From Sympetrum striolatum (lineage: Eukaryota; Arthropoda; Insecta; Odonata; Libellulidae): 64,000 nt of DNA. The notes beneath the pieces were generated by a model. The model did no database searches. It worked only from the letters and a program-made list of their open reading frames with translations, and was not told the DNA's origin. Shown piece by piece: positions 9,201 to 18,790 of this stretch. The translations under genes were made by a program, and so were the position numbers. Position 1 is the stretch's first letter. Each line of letters opens with the position of its first letter. The stretch lies in the NCBI GenBank assembly GCA_947579665.1, contig OX388343.1:89136254-89200253 (forward strand), in the 5' to 3' direction.

Positions 9201-12107
9201 AGCAAGTATTGAGTCCTTTCCCTAAGCCAGGACAATCTGGTCAACCAGGATCACAGCCTGGACATTCAGGATCACAGCCTGGAGGAATTCAGCAGTCTCA
9301 ATTCCCATCACCACAGCCTGGATTTGCGCAACAACGACCAGAAAGTTTCGGAGGGGTTATACCAAAACCATTCCCATCAACAACTGGAGGTTCCACTCCT
9401 TCTCATTCATCCACATTCCCAACTCAGCCTGGTTTCCCTGCTCAAACTACTGGAGGAACATTCCCAGCTTTCGGAACTCCCTCATCTTCTCGGCCATCCA
9501 GTCCTCTCAATGTTCCATATGGAACGTGTGGTGTTAGGAGAGGAAACCCAACAAGTCCTGATGTAGGTCCTACTCAGTTTGGAGAATTCCCATGGCATGC
9601 AATGATCTTGGCAAAGGCTAATTCCAGTCGATCAGCTCTCTGCTCAGGAGCCATTATTACAGAAAAGGCCATCCTCACTGCTGCTCATTGTGTTGCAGGG
9701 TAAGAAGCTGATTATGATCTCCTTTCATTAACCATTACATTCAATTTTACTTATAATTGATCAAATTGAAAGTATGTATTTACTTTAAAATTAATGAGAC
9801 TAAATTTTATATTAATATCACAGATTAATTCCCGTGGTATTACTATTTGGGTGCGAAAGTTAAACATCAGTGATGTTGAAGTGAATACAAACCAAATAAT
9901 AACCAAAGTTTAAATTCCTACAATTCTTTTCCACTACTTCTGAGCCAATCCAGTTGATTTAATGCTTCAAATTTTTATTTCCTCAGACTGCTGCCATCTG
10001 ATGTTCTTGTACGAGTTGCTGAGTGGCGCCCATGGTCTGACTCTAAGGGAGAGGAGCCAGTAGCAGTTGTTGAGTTGGGAGTTATAGCCATTGCACGTCA
10101 CCCACAGTTCGAGGTCAATTCCTTGTTCAATGACCTTGCTGTTCTGTTTTTGAGTGACCGCCTGCCACCCTTTGGCCCTGCTATTGAACCCATCTGCATC
10201 CCTGGAAAACCTGGATCAGGAACACCAATTGGAGGGGCAGCATCACCATCATCTTGTGTTGCTACCAGCTGGGGAAAAGCAACTCTCATTGGTGAGTATC
10301 TTTTCATGTCGCTCATCGGAGAAATAATGAATATATGCTGTTCTATTGTAATTAACAGGAAGATTTGTTTGATAGGAAAGATTACTTACAGAATAATAAA
10401 ATAGACTTTTTAGCACTTGGATAGATGAAGGCTCATTGTTGGTTCATTTAGGTCTTGTAAAAGTTTCAAATCAGAGATTAGTTTATCATTAAAATAAAAA
10501 CAAATTTTCAGTATGAAAATATGTTTGACTATCAATATACATTTGAAGGAGGTATTATAAAATTGAACACAGCTCACAATCTCCAAATGTATTTTACATT
10601 ACAACACTTTGTTTATAGAGCATTGTATAAAATATTCAGTAAATACTGTATGTCTTATATTTTCCAATTTTATTTGGAATATAGTATTTCTAAAATGATA
10701 AGATTTTTACAATATAGTAGTTAGTAGATATACTTCAATGAGAAATATGGCATAATGATGCAAATTTTGTACAATAATATTTCATCATTTATCTGAGGAA
10801 ACAACCATTTATTGTTCCAAATTTCTCAGCATTAAGAGCTTTTAAATTACCATTGATTTTATAAAGCTTTTGTGATGTATTTAATAATTTTAAACTACCA
10901 AAGCAAAAATTTGAAGCTATTAAATTAGTGATTTGTTGAATTAGAGCATAAATGAATAGCCAATCTCTTTTTGATAAAATTGAATTGGAGTTACACTTAT
11001 GTAAATCTGTAATTGCCAGTTTGGTTTTGTGTGGTTTACCATTTATTTTTTTATGTTGTATAAGTGTAGTTAAGTATATTTTTGATGAATTAAATTCTTA
11101 ATTTTCCAAACAACAGGAGCAGAACAGAATCCTCTTAGTAAGGTTGGGCTGAGCCTCATTGGTCATGCTGCTTGTGAACAGAAGTTGAGACAGTCCTACC
11201 TTGGAAAATTCTTTATTCTACACCAGAGCTTCCAGTGTGCTATCTACCAACCAGAGTATCAACCATTACCAGATGTAAGTGATAATTGTTTCAAAAGAAT
11301 TTTTTTATTTCAAATATAGAGATTTTTGTTGCATTATAACATGACAACATTTCTGCTAGAAAATTAGAGTATAAGAATTTATTTCAAGAGTACAACAGTA
11401 TTTGGATACCTTTTATACAAAAAATATCAAAATTGAGCTATTCACTGTTCACTTGTAGCTTTTATATATCTGTGGAACTACCTCATTAAGGATTATACCA
11501 CCATCACTGCAATTCAGTTGCAAGTTATGTATATAGAACTTTAAATACACTCATATCTTCTTCCAAGCTTTTCCAAGGTGTAAATTTATTATGAATTCTA
11601 AAGTTAACTCTGATGAACACTTAAGAGTTAATAGCATAACTTTTAGATTCATTTGTAAATAAATTTTGTTATTTGATAAATCAAATCAAGATAATATTAT
11701 TTCTTGTATGAATGTAACTTGAACAGCTTTTAAAAGTTCCAATCTGCTAGTATCAACACTAGCTAGTAATGTACATTCTTAGACAAAATATCACTTATAA
11801 TCTCATTATATTGAGCCAAATATACCTCTGAATAAATTTTAACCACTGTTTTTTCCACCAGGTGGATGATGGAGGTCCGTTTGTTTGCCAAACTACAGAT
11901 GGAAGGTATCTCTTGCAAGGAATAAAGAGCTGGGCTACTGGTTCTGGACCTTCTCAAGTTCCTGTTTTCGCCCAGATTGATTATGTTTGGATTTTGGAAA
12001 CTCTATCTCGACCAGTTGAGGAGTTCTTCCCTAAGCCAGATGAGATTAATGAGCTAGTTGATACTTCCAGCAAACCTGGCTTTTCTCAGGGCTATGGAAG
12101 AAAATAA
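1835..12107 (+). CDS. Secreted clip-domain serine protease homologue (non-catalytic) with two collagen-like arms
   Basis: Five exons (1835-3238, 7910-9699, 9987-10291, 11117-11274, 11862-12107) join in frame with GT-AG boundaries to about 1300 residues. Order: signal peptide 1-21 (cleavage after IDA); Cys/Gly/Ser-rich region about 105-190; collagen-like arm 217-395; clip domain 431-482 (Cys 431, 437, 443, 470, 481, 482); collagen-like arm 524-880; Gln/Pro/Ser linker to about 1005; trypsin-like domain from Cys1008. His1061 (TAAHC) and Asp1114 (NDLA) are kept, but GDSGGP reads VDDGGP, so the catalytic Ser is Asp1222. The specificity Asp, the Cys191-Cys220 pair and the IVGG activation site are also missing. 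It is therefore expected to be a secreted, non-cleaving cofactor, scaffold or matrix protein. Homologues of this kind act in prophenoloxidase control and epithelial morphogenesis (established for the family). [12 protein letters not shown] after the clip suggests a scarface-like subgroup, but I do not assign a symbol. Confidence 0.93.
2483..3020 (+). repeat. Coding repeat: first collagen-like arm
   Basis: The segment consists of Gly-X-Pro triplets (GSP, GAP, GFP, GTP) interrupted by GFGPSHGG. Successive GFGPS(H/N)GG blocks begin at 2534, 2636, 2729, 2813 and 2915, giving periods of 102, 93, 84 and 102 bp, which differ by multiples of 9 bp (Gly-X-Pro pairs lost or gained). This points to in-frame slippage or unequal exchange. 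Confidence 0.85.
4791..4822 (+). promoter_or_regulatory. Possible internal core promoter in intron 1
   Basis: TATAAATAAA at 4791-4800 is followed 27 bp later by CTCAGAG (4817-4823), the spacing expected for a TATA box and an arthropod TCAG initiator. The surrounding 250 bp is GC-richer than the rest of the intron. ATGGCCCTGAAG followed by GTAATA begins at 4960, but an upstream ATG near 4910 opens a 14-codon frame. It could serve an alternative first exon or a nested gene. No transcript evidence is available. Confidence 0.3.
7085..7205 (+). mobile_element. tRNA-derived SINE-like fragment
   Basis: CCCGGGCTAGATTCCCGGC at 7153-7170 resembles an RNA polymerase III B box (GGTTCNANNCC) with two mismatches, and TAGATGGTTAA about 45 bp upstream could be a relic A box. 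The tail is T-rich. Short length and sequence style suggest a SINE remnant in the intron. Confidence 0.35.
7910..9699 (+). CDS. Exon 2: rest of clip domain, second collagen-like arm, linker, start of protease fold
   Basis: This exon starts after TTTTCCTCAG with GAA-TGT, which restores the clip cysteine spacing (Cys470, 481, 482). It covers residues 469-1064 plus two bases of codon 1065, and ends at a GTAAGA donor (9700) just after TAAHC-VA. Without splicing the frame meets TAA at 9701-9703. Confidence 0.92.
8075..9145 (+). repeat. Coding repeat: second collagen-like arm with a 102-bp minisatellite
   Basis: The arm contains about 357 residues of Gly-X-Pro/Gln triplets with the same GFGPSHGG spacer as in exon 1. 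Units beginning GGTTTTGGCCCATCTCA start at 8621, 8723, 8825 and 8927, exactly 102 bp (34 residues) apart and nearly identical, so recent tandem duplication is likely. Each unit is eight perfect Gly-X-Y triplets plus a 10-residue spacer. Confidence 0.88.
9987..10291 (+). CDS. Exon 3: catalytic-Asp segment of the protease-like domain
   Basis: This exon is preceded by TTTCCTCAG; its first base completes Gly1065. It encodes [11 protein letters not shown], the ARHPQF block and NDLAVLFL with Asp1114, then PICIPG and [12 protein letters not shown]. It ends at a GTGAGT donor (10292) after the first base of a Gly codon. Confidence 0.9.
10292..11116 (+). other. Intron 3 of the protease homologue
   Basis: This is 825 bp of AT-rich sequence between a GTGAGT donor and an AACAACAG acceptor. 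Nothing else is recognised inside it. Confidence 0.85.
11117..11274 (+). CDS. Exon 4: middle of the protease-like domain
   Basis: This exon follows AACAACAG and continues the Gly codon in phase. It encodes [20 protein letters not shown] and the segment with [11 protein letters not shown]. The two Cys fit the conserved 168-182 disulfide of the trypsin fold. It ends at a GTAAGT donor (11275) in phase 0. Confidence 0.88.
11275..11861 (+). other. Intron 4 of the protease homologue
   Basis: This is 587 bp of AT-rich sequence with a GTAAGT donor and a polypyrimidine-CACCAG acceptor. Nothing else is recognised inside it. Intron 2 (9700-9986, 287 bp) is similar. Confidence 0.85.
11862..12107 (+). 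CDS. Exon 5: degenerate active-site motif and C-terminus
   Basis: This exon follows TTTTTTCCACCAG and begins V-D-D-G-G-P-F-V-C, which aligns with GDSGGP, so the nucleophile position is Asp1222. [10 protein letters not shown] replaces the usual SWGxGC. After the fold, about 30 hydrophilic residues ([20 protein letters not shown]) form a C-terminal tail before TAA at 12105-12107. Confidence 0.9.
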   Translation: MDDGGPFVCQTTDGRYLLQGIKSWATGSGPSQVPVFAQIDYVWILETLSRPVEEFFPKPDEINELVDTSSKPGFSQGYGRK

Positions 12108-12293
12108 TAACATGTGCAATCATTGAAGCTCTCTTATTAAACATGGAAGATCACTATACACACATGCAGGTGCCATCATTATTCAAAGCTGCTTCCATTC
12201 AACTACTTTTTGTTTATCATATACATTAAATGATTAAACAATGATAAAAGACTGCCATTTTGATGTATGAATGGTGTATGTATAAATCTCACA

Positions 12294-12324
12294 AATAAAC
12301 TGATTATACATATGTTTAAATAAA
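12294..12324 (+). terminator. Polyadenylation signals of the protease homologue
   Basis: Two AATAAA hexamers at 12294-12299 and 12319-12324 lie about 190-215 bp after the stop codon and are followed by a T-rich stretch. They give a 3' UTR of roughly 230 nt. Confidence 0.65.
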
Positions 12325-12339
12325 ACATTTTTCTCTCTT

Positions 12340-13749
12340 TCTTATCCATAGCAGACTTAGTACCATAAAGTATGAAGTGAGGGAGTTTAAGTAAGGAAAA
12401 ATATAAGTGTAAATAATGTTAGAAGTAACTTTGTATGGTTGACATTGAAACTAAAAAGTCTTTATGTTTGAGGCAACAGTAAAGTATATCAGTAAATATA
12501 AACCTTATTTCAAGAAGAAATCTGTGTTTTGACATGATATCACACATTAATATCTCTGTTTCATAAAATGTATGCAATTAACAGGGTTTGACCAGGTGGG
12601 AGATAATTAAAATCTTGGAAATTAGTTCCTCACTAAACAGCTAAAGTCTATTGATTCAGGTATGACAGCAAGATTAAGCCAGTTTCATTAAGTGATGCAT
12701 TCACCACGTATATGGTTGGATGAATTACTACTTACTTTCTGGTAAGTCTTACTTTTATGTATCTTTATATGACTCTGTGTTGGACTTCATAAGTTAACTT
12801 GATTAATGATGTGCATTCCAAGATGTTGATAATATTTTTGTGCATAGCATATGCTCAATTTTATAAGTGAAGTATATATTCTCAACTCTTTTGAGGTTAA
12901 TCATGGAAATTATGAATGAGACTATTGACAGCACACGATTTCAATATAAAATTCTAATTAATGGTCTCAATCTTCATATGCATTTAAAGTTTGAGCTTCT
13001 TTCTCTCATTCTTTATTTACTCATCTTGATCGAAGTAAAGCAAAGATTGTCCCTTTTCAAGGCATTACGTGTATAATTCATAACACAGATTCAATCAGTA
13101 CCAATTAAATAATATACTGTAAGTCATAGATGGGTGCCTAGAAACAGGTATGAATGCCTCTTTCTTTGGTATCTGTTTAAATCATTACATATTTTGTCGT
13201 TACCTAATGCAACCAACTTCTAAGAAGACTTTCCACATTCAATACTTCACCCCAAGTATTGTTCCTATTCAGTGGCTGACACCATGATTGACTTTATAGA
13301 CTGAAGAGGCTTGGAAAGTGAGTGGAAGTTTCCTTATGGGGATATATAAACAAGAAAAATAGATCCATTGCGGCTTTCAGTATGGATGAAAAAATATACC
13401 ATGGTGAGTCCTAGGAGCTAATGGATTTAGCTTTGAGTTGCTGAGAATTCTTATATTCAATGGTGCAGCACATCCATTTCACAGAGTAAAGGAAAATACA
13501 TAAGTTTCATGACCATTCAATGCTCTTATAACTGTCAAGTTTCTTAGAATTAATTAATAAATTTATTCTCATGATATGAGGCACTGGAAATACTACAGTG
13601 GTATTTCATGTTAAAACTACATATCACTAAAGAAAACAAATATATTATGTGGTGTATGTTTGAATGCAACTACCATAATATTTTCTTAAATGAAGTACTT
13701 CCTTACATAACAGTTATGTATAAGCTCTTTTGAAGTTTAGCTCTCTATT
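12340..13749. other. Intergenic DNA, no gene recognised
   Basis: The stretch is AT-rich with only short chance frames. TATATAAA at 13343-13350 is followed by TTTCAGT at 13376-13382 and ATG at 13382, with GTGAGT 22 bases after the A of that ATG. The implied leader would be only about 3 nt, so I treat it as a probable coincidence. Confidence 0.4.
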
Positions 13750-13996
13750 CAGGGTATCTCAGTATAATGTTTCAGAACCTCTAGGGGGGATAGGATGCAC
13801 CCAGATGACTCAGAATCATATAACAATATAGCGTCAGAAATTTAAAATATTGAAACTAATAATTATTTAATGGCGTCTTTTTATTTCTGTGTGCACCATC
13901 CCGTTAAGAAAGTATTTCTGACTCTGCATTGTTATGTGATTCAGAGTGCACCCTACCCCTCCTAGAGATTCTGAAAAATTATACTGAGTCACCTTG
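13750..13996. mobile_element. MITE with about 85-bp terminal inverted repeats
   Basis: The left end (CAGGGTATCTCAGTATAATG) and the reverse complement of the right end (CAAGGTGACTCAGTATAATT) match, and similarity continues inward for about 85 bp with a few mismatches and a small gap. The interior is short and AT-rich with no transposase. A TA on each side fits a Tc1/mariner-type target duplication. The class is an inference from the CAGGGT end and TA flanks. Confidence 0.75.
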
Positions 13997-15619
13997 TATA
14001 TCAATAATATAACAGGAATTGGGAAAATGCCAAGTCAAGGGGATAAGATAAACTCAGGAGAGTGATTATAATGATACATAATTTATTTTATTCATTTAAG
14101 TACGTATTTCACAATAAAGATAAATAGGCATACATTTAATTAGTTTATATAGCAATTATATCCATACTTTTAAATAAAAATCCGTATAAAAATACTATAT
14201 ATTAAATATGTCAATTTCATAAACTATCACTTAAAATAAAGTTTGCTAAATATTTCAGGCAATCCAATGAGGTGTGTTTAACAGAATTACTAATAATTGT
14301 TTCAAGCAATTTTTATACACATGAGTTGATCCAGTCTATCCATAAAGACACAATGAAGACAATATAAAGGAGCCAATATGGTCAAGGTAAACTAAGAGGG
14401 AAAGTAACATTAAAATATTCTAATTAAAGACTAGAAAACAGTGTGCTAACAAAAGGAAACAATGAATTTTTCGAAAATATTTGTGTATCAAACAGTTCTT
14501 GGATAAATCTAACCAATGGTAGAAGCACCAATGAAAAGTTAAATTAATCGTTGAGTCAATAAAGTATACTTTAGGATTAAGGACAGAGAATTCTTATAAA
14601 TTTACTATTTATTATATTAACAATAAAGTTCATAACTTGAGGAAAGGTTATAGGCTCCACTCAACTTTCTTGGCAAATAGTTACCACTGAGAATTAGCTA
14701 AGAGGTAGTCGTTGAATTACAGAGCACGAGCATAGTGTACAAATATCTCCTGTTTAATTCTATTATTTACCCATAAAACTAACCAGCTGGTGAGCTCAGT
14801 GCGACGCGCATAAGTTCTCATCAAGCATGAGCTAAAATAAATAGATATTTACTTTATCCGATTCCATGTATGAGTACATGTATAGAATGGAACACTTAGT
14901 TCATGGCAATCAATGTCAAATCATGTTTATGGCAATAAAATTTCAATACGTGTACAGCATTGACTGTATGTATGAATGTAGACATTAAGTTTAACGAGAT
15001 TTTATTTCGAAGATTCGTTTGTTTACATAATATTCTTATATAGCGGAGCATAATTCACTATTCCGAAATTTAGTATAAATAGATAATAAACCGTATCAAC
15101 GAGGTGTGACGAGAATAAAACATCTATAAATTACCGAACACTATATGTACGAACTTCTATATTACCAGAAAATCAAATTCATCGAATAATGAACACCCAG
15201 CTATAGTTGAAGCCTTTGGATCAGAGATGAAGTCCTTTGATTATGTACAAGTTAACATTCCGTATAGTACAACACCTCCGAAAACAAAGCCACTATTTCG
15301 AGAGAAGTTATCACCGAGAGACTAATGTGATTATGAGTTAATTTTATTCAAATATAACAGAAACAGCCAACTTTTAGTTCACTATATTCCCAATCACAAA
15401 CAAACACATAATTACGGTATGAATTCACTCATTAGATCTGAAGGTGATCAATAATAATGATTACCTACGAAACGAACAACACAAAATGAGTTAGTTTTAT
15501 CTGAGAAATACACCCGAAAAAGTTCATTAGCACAAAACAGGAGAAAGAGGAGAACTAATAAAATTTCAAAAACATTTCAAATTGCGCAGCTCTAGTGCGC
15601 AATGTTCCCTGTACGAAGC
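13997..15619. other. Intergenic DNA, no gene recognised
   Basis: AT-rich sequence without a recognisable coding exon, RNA gene or repeat on either strand. The last 60 bp becomes GC-richer as it enters the long repeat. Confidence 0.4.
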
Positions 15620-18269
15620 GCATTAGCTAGCGAGCGGCAGATGTGCGAACTAATGCTGCAACTGCAAGGCGCTGCAAGGCTTATCCAGTTCACGTTCAAA
15701 ACTCGAGGTGCGAGGAAGCAGAAGGCATGCTTTGGTTGCCTCTAGACTAAACGCTCTCGAGTGCTTGTGAAATGATCTCGGACAAGGGTGACTGCTAACT
15801 TTTAATGACTCACCTTCGGAAACATAGTGTTACACCGTAGAATGTGATCCCTCCCGGCGGCTTTGAAATGCCGGGGATTGTTGTTTTCGGCAGGCGCTGG
15901 AGCGTTGGTAGTGACGATTTAGTTGTTCCAGGGGCATTTCTCTTCATTCTTCACACACTATGGTGAGTAAAAAACTCAAATTCAACGATTGTGTTGTATT
16001 TCTCATTTAAAAATCATTTATTATTGAGGGTCTGTCTCACTCATTACCTGAAGTTTTGTTTATATCCAGTAATGTAATTTAATGTAACGAAGTTACCTAT
16101 GCTTAAATGTTTTTTTAAAGATAACCGAAATCACTCGTGGAATCTGATTTTAATGCAGTGATGTTTACAGAAATATCACCACGTTAGGAAAATTTATTCA
16201 AGTAATTTACTGTAAAGATTTAATTCTTGCACCTGTAGCAGGTGGTTGCACAGAAATCATAATTTAATTTATATCAACTGCGACGAAACTTTTATCGTGT
16301 ATTTTATTTTTAATTTTATCCGCTTGAACTCTTAATATGGAGTTAATAATTAAGCAGTATATTCCTTCTTTTTATAGCGATCGCGTGTAATGTTTTGAAT
16401 AAAAAGCGAAAGAAATTTTGTATATGTTGTTGAAACCATAACAATGCAACCTTAATCTTTTAAATAAAGTCCTATTGGTTGGTTAATTAATTCAAAATTT
16501 CCAATTTTTATGTAAGATTTTCGGACCCTTAGTGTGGCCGTATCAAACTTATTTCACCTATTATCTATATACCCATTTATTGCATTGTTCTTATTGTCCC
16601 ACAAGAGAAAAATTCCTTCACGCAAGCCGGGGAAGTAACAGTTTTTTACACCACCCTTATTAATATAAATATGTGTATGGAATTTAAGAGTAATGTTAAC
16701 ACTGCGTTTTCATGACTATAGAATCCTGCGGTGTGTGTTCCAATAGATTTATACGATCTAAGATAATATGAAAAATGAGATATTTACGCCGTGTAGTAAA
16801 CGACATGTAATAGTTAGTAAATCATGTATGCCGAAGGAAAGGATGCGTTTCCTTTAACTTGATGCGTATCGAATTGTGATCAAATCAAAAGTTTTACAGT
16901 TTTCAGAATTTTGGTGCAAGCAATGAGTAAAGACGTACCCTTTAAGGAATATCGTTTACAGGATGTGTAAGGTTCGTATGTATTTGTTTACGCCGCTTTC
17001 CTTTCCCGCGTAAGAATGGGCTTCAGCGCCCTCTGGGAAATCCTTCACTTTCCGTGAAACACTGCCCTAATTCAGGGCATACAGCCGCACCATGAAAATT
17101 AAAGTCACGCAACGAATTCATATGCTATTTCAACATTTTTTAATATTCCCTAATCTTATGCATGTTTATTAGCATAACCTTTCGGATGAGGATTTGTACT
17201 ATTTTTCAGCAACTTAAGCCTCAAATATTGTTTTGTTTATATGTATGAAAGTAGCCTACCTCTGGTAATATATCTTTCTGAAAACAAAATAACTCAATTG
17301 AAGAAGTTTAAAGTTGAATATCTTAATTGCGCTAGTTTTCCGAAATGTTGACTCGTTCTCAACAAAGCTGTACTAAACTTAATTTATTTTAACGTCTTTA
17401 TTTCTGTTTGCGACATCTAAAAATTTCGCCATTGAAATAAAAGCGGGCGTCAGTTTAGTTGTTCCAACTAAGATTTAGGTAGTAATACTGTTTGGACGGG
17501 AATACGTATTGATATTTTTTACCATCTTAGAGAAAATTGAATTCATTGAACGGGAAAGCTAGTCTTGCATTTATATTTACGGCAAGTGAGCCAATGTTTT
17601 TTAATTTGCGTACTCGCCGAAGAGTGGCGCTGTGATATAATGGTTATGGTCTCCATAGGGTGGGCGGGTTACCTATTACCTTGAAGAGTATTACTCCTTG
17701 AAATAGAGTCTTGCAAGATTCCGAGCATGTATCTCTCACAGAAGATACGTTACCGCTTGAGTAAAAGCAAGGAGGATGGAGTCATCCATCTAGTAATATT
17801 CGTTATTCCAGTAGAATTCGTGCTCTTATTCGTTTGTGATAGCATTTTTCAGTTTCTATGGATCATCTGATGTTTATTAAGCAATAATTTTCGTGTTAGA
17901 CCAATAATAAATGACCAAGAAAAGTTTTTTGTTAACTTCGTTTATACGAATGAAGTTGTAAGACAGGTTTACCTGTCATCGTTGTGTATTGTTTAATGGT
18001 TTACCAGTCATTTTAAGGCTGAAAATATTTATGCGTAAGAAATTCTCTATATTTCCAAATAGGGTATTCACAACGTTACTTATGAAAAATGTGGTCGACC
18101 CATTATCCGTATGGGTTGATACTTTTCGTAGTAGGTTAAGTGATACTTAATGTCAGTGTTAATTTTTTGTTTAAGATCATTTTCACTATAATTGTCGGAT
18201 ATTCAAGTTATCAGAAATATATTTTAGGTATTCTTTTACTTCATCATAATTTAACACGACATATGTAGC
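15620..18269 (+). repeat. Long dispersed repeat, copy A (full form)
   Basis: The repeat runs from GCATTAGCTAGCGAGCGG to CATATGTAGC. It matches 62573-63827 at roughly 93-95% by eye, except that copy B lacks A positions about 16163-17486 (1.32 kb) and about 15729-15814. It contains a GC-richer block ending in ATG-GTGAGT, a tRNA-like stretch near 17636-17690 (ATATAATGGTTATGG), and no long open frame. No terminal repeats were found. It could be a segmental duplication or an uncharacterised transposon. Confidence 0.8.
15835..15968 (+). promoter_or_regulatory. Promoter-like block with ATG directly at a splice donor
   Basis: A GC-richer, TATA-less stretch leads to the pyrimidine-rich tract TTTCTCTTCATTCTTC (15938-15953), then ATG at 15960-15962 immediately followed by GTGAGT. 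A pyrimidine start tract with the first intron right after the start codon is seen in many ribosomal-protein and translation genes (general knowledge). No downstream exon was recognised, so the gene, if any, is unknown. The same arrangement is conserved in copy B at 62808-62838. Confidence 0.35.
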
Positions 18270-18589
18270 TTAAGGGTGTAATTGGAAATATTAATTTTGT
18301 ATCCCATCAACATAGACGCCTTTTGATGATGTTTCTGTAAATGTTTTATTATAGTCAGCAGTTTAATGTTTTATCGGAGAGGAATTGATAAAGCAATGCT
18401 GCTCATAATTCGAATTGCGAACGGTATTACTGCTGGTGTTCCTGCTAATTTATTCGAATGAATGCAATATATTTGTCATTTGGTACAGGATAGAGAAGAA
18501 TATATCTTTCATTTACTTTTGTCACAATCTGGATCATGGCTGTGGCGAAATTAAAGCTACTGAGATATGAATAATTGCGCTAATCCTTA

Positions 18590-18790
18590 TGGACTGACAA
18601 GAAAAGTGTTACTCGTAGAGTCATTGTGCTTCACTTGCGTGGATATGTTTCGCTTATAGCATCCTTAGTGAGGAAAGCAATGGCAAGCTACCTCACTCCC
18701 CATCCTGCCTAGTAAACCTCATTCCTTTTATATATATATCATAGGGGGTGAGGTACCAACCAGCCTTTGCGCCGAATACTTTACAGACAA
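18590..18790 (+). repeat. Dispersed repeat family DR1, long copy
   Basis: The copy contains AAGTGTTACTCGTAGAG, CGCTTATAGCAT, then CTACCTCACTCCCCATC, CTGCCTAGTAAACCTCATTC and GAATACTTTACAGACA, in the same order as at 61637-61845. There is no coding frame. The name DR1 is used here only for cross-reference. Confidence 0.75.

Noticed and set aside
13343..13410. TATATAAA, TTTCAGT and ATG-to-GTGAGT arrangement as a gene start
   Set aside because: The implied 5' UTR is about 3 nt and no downstream exon is visible; AT-rich DNA gives such matches by chance.
17636..17690. tRNA-like stretch ATATAATGGTTATGG in the long repeat
   Set aside because: The D-arm resembles a tRNA, but the T-arm and acceptor stem do not pair; it is repeated in copy B with the rest of the element.
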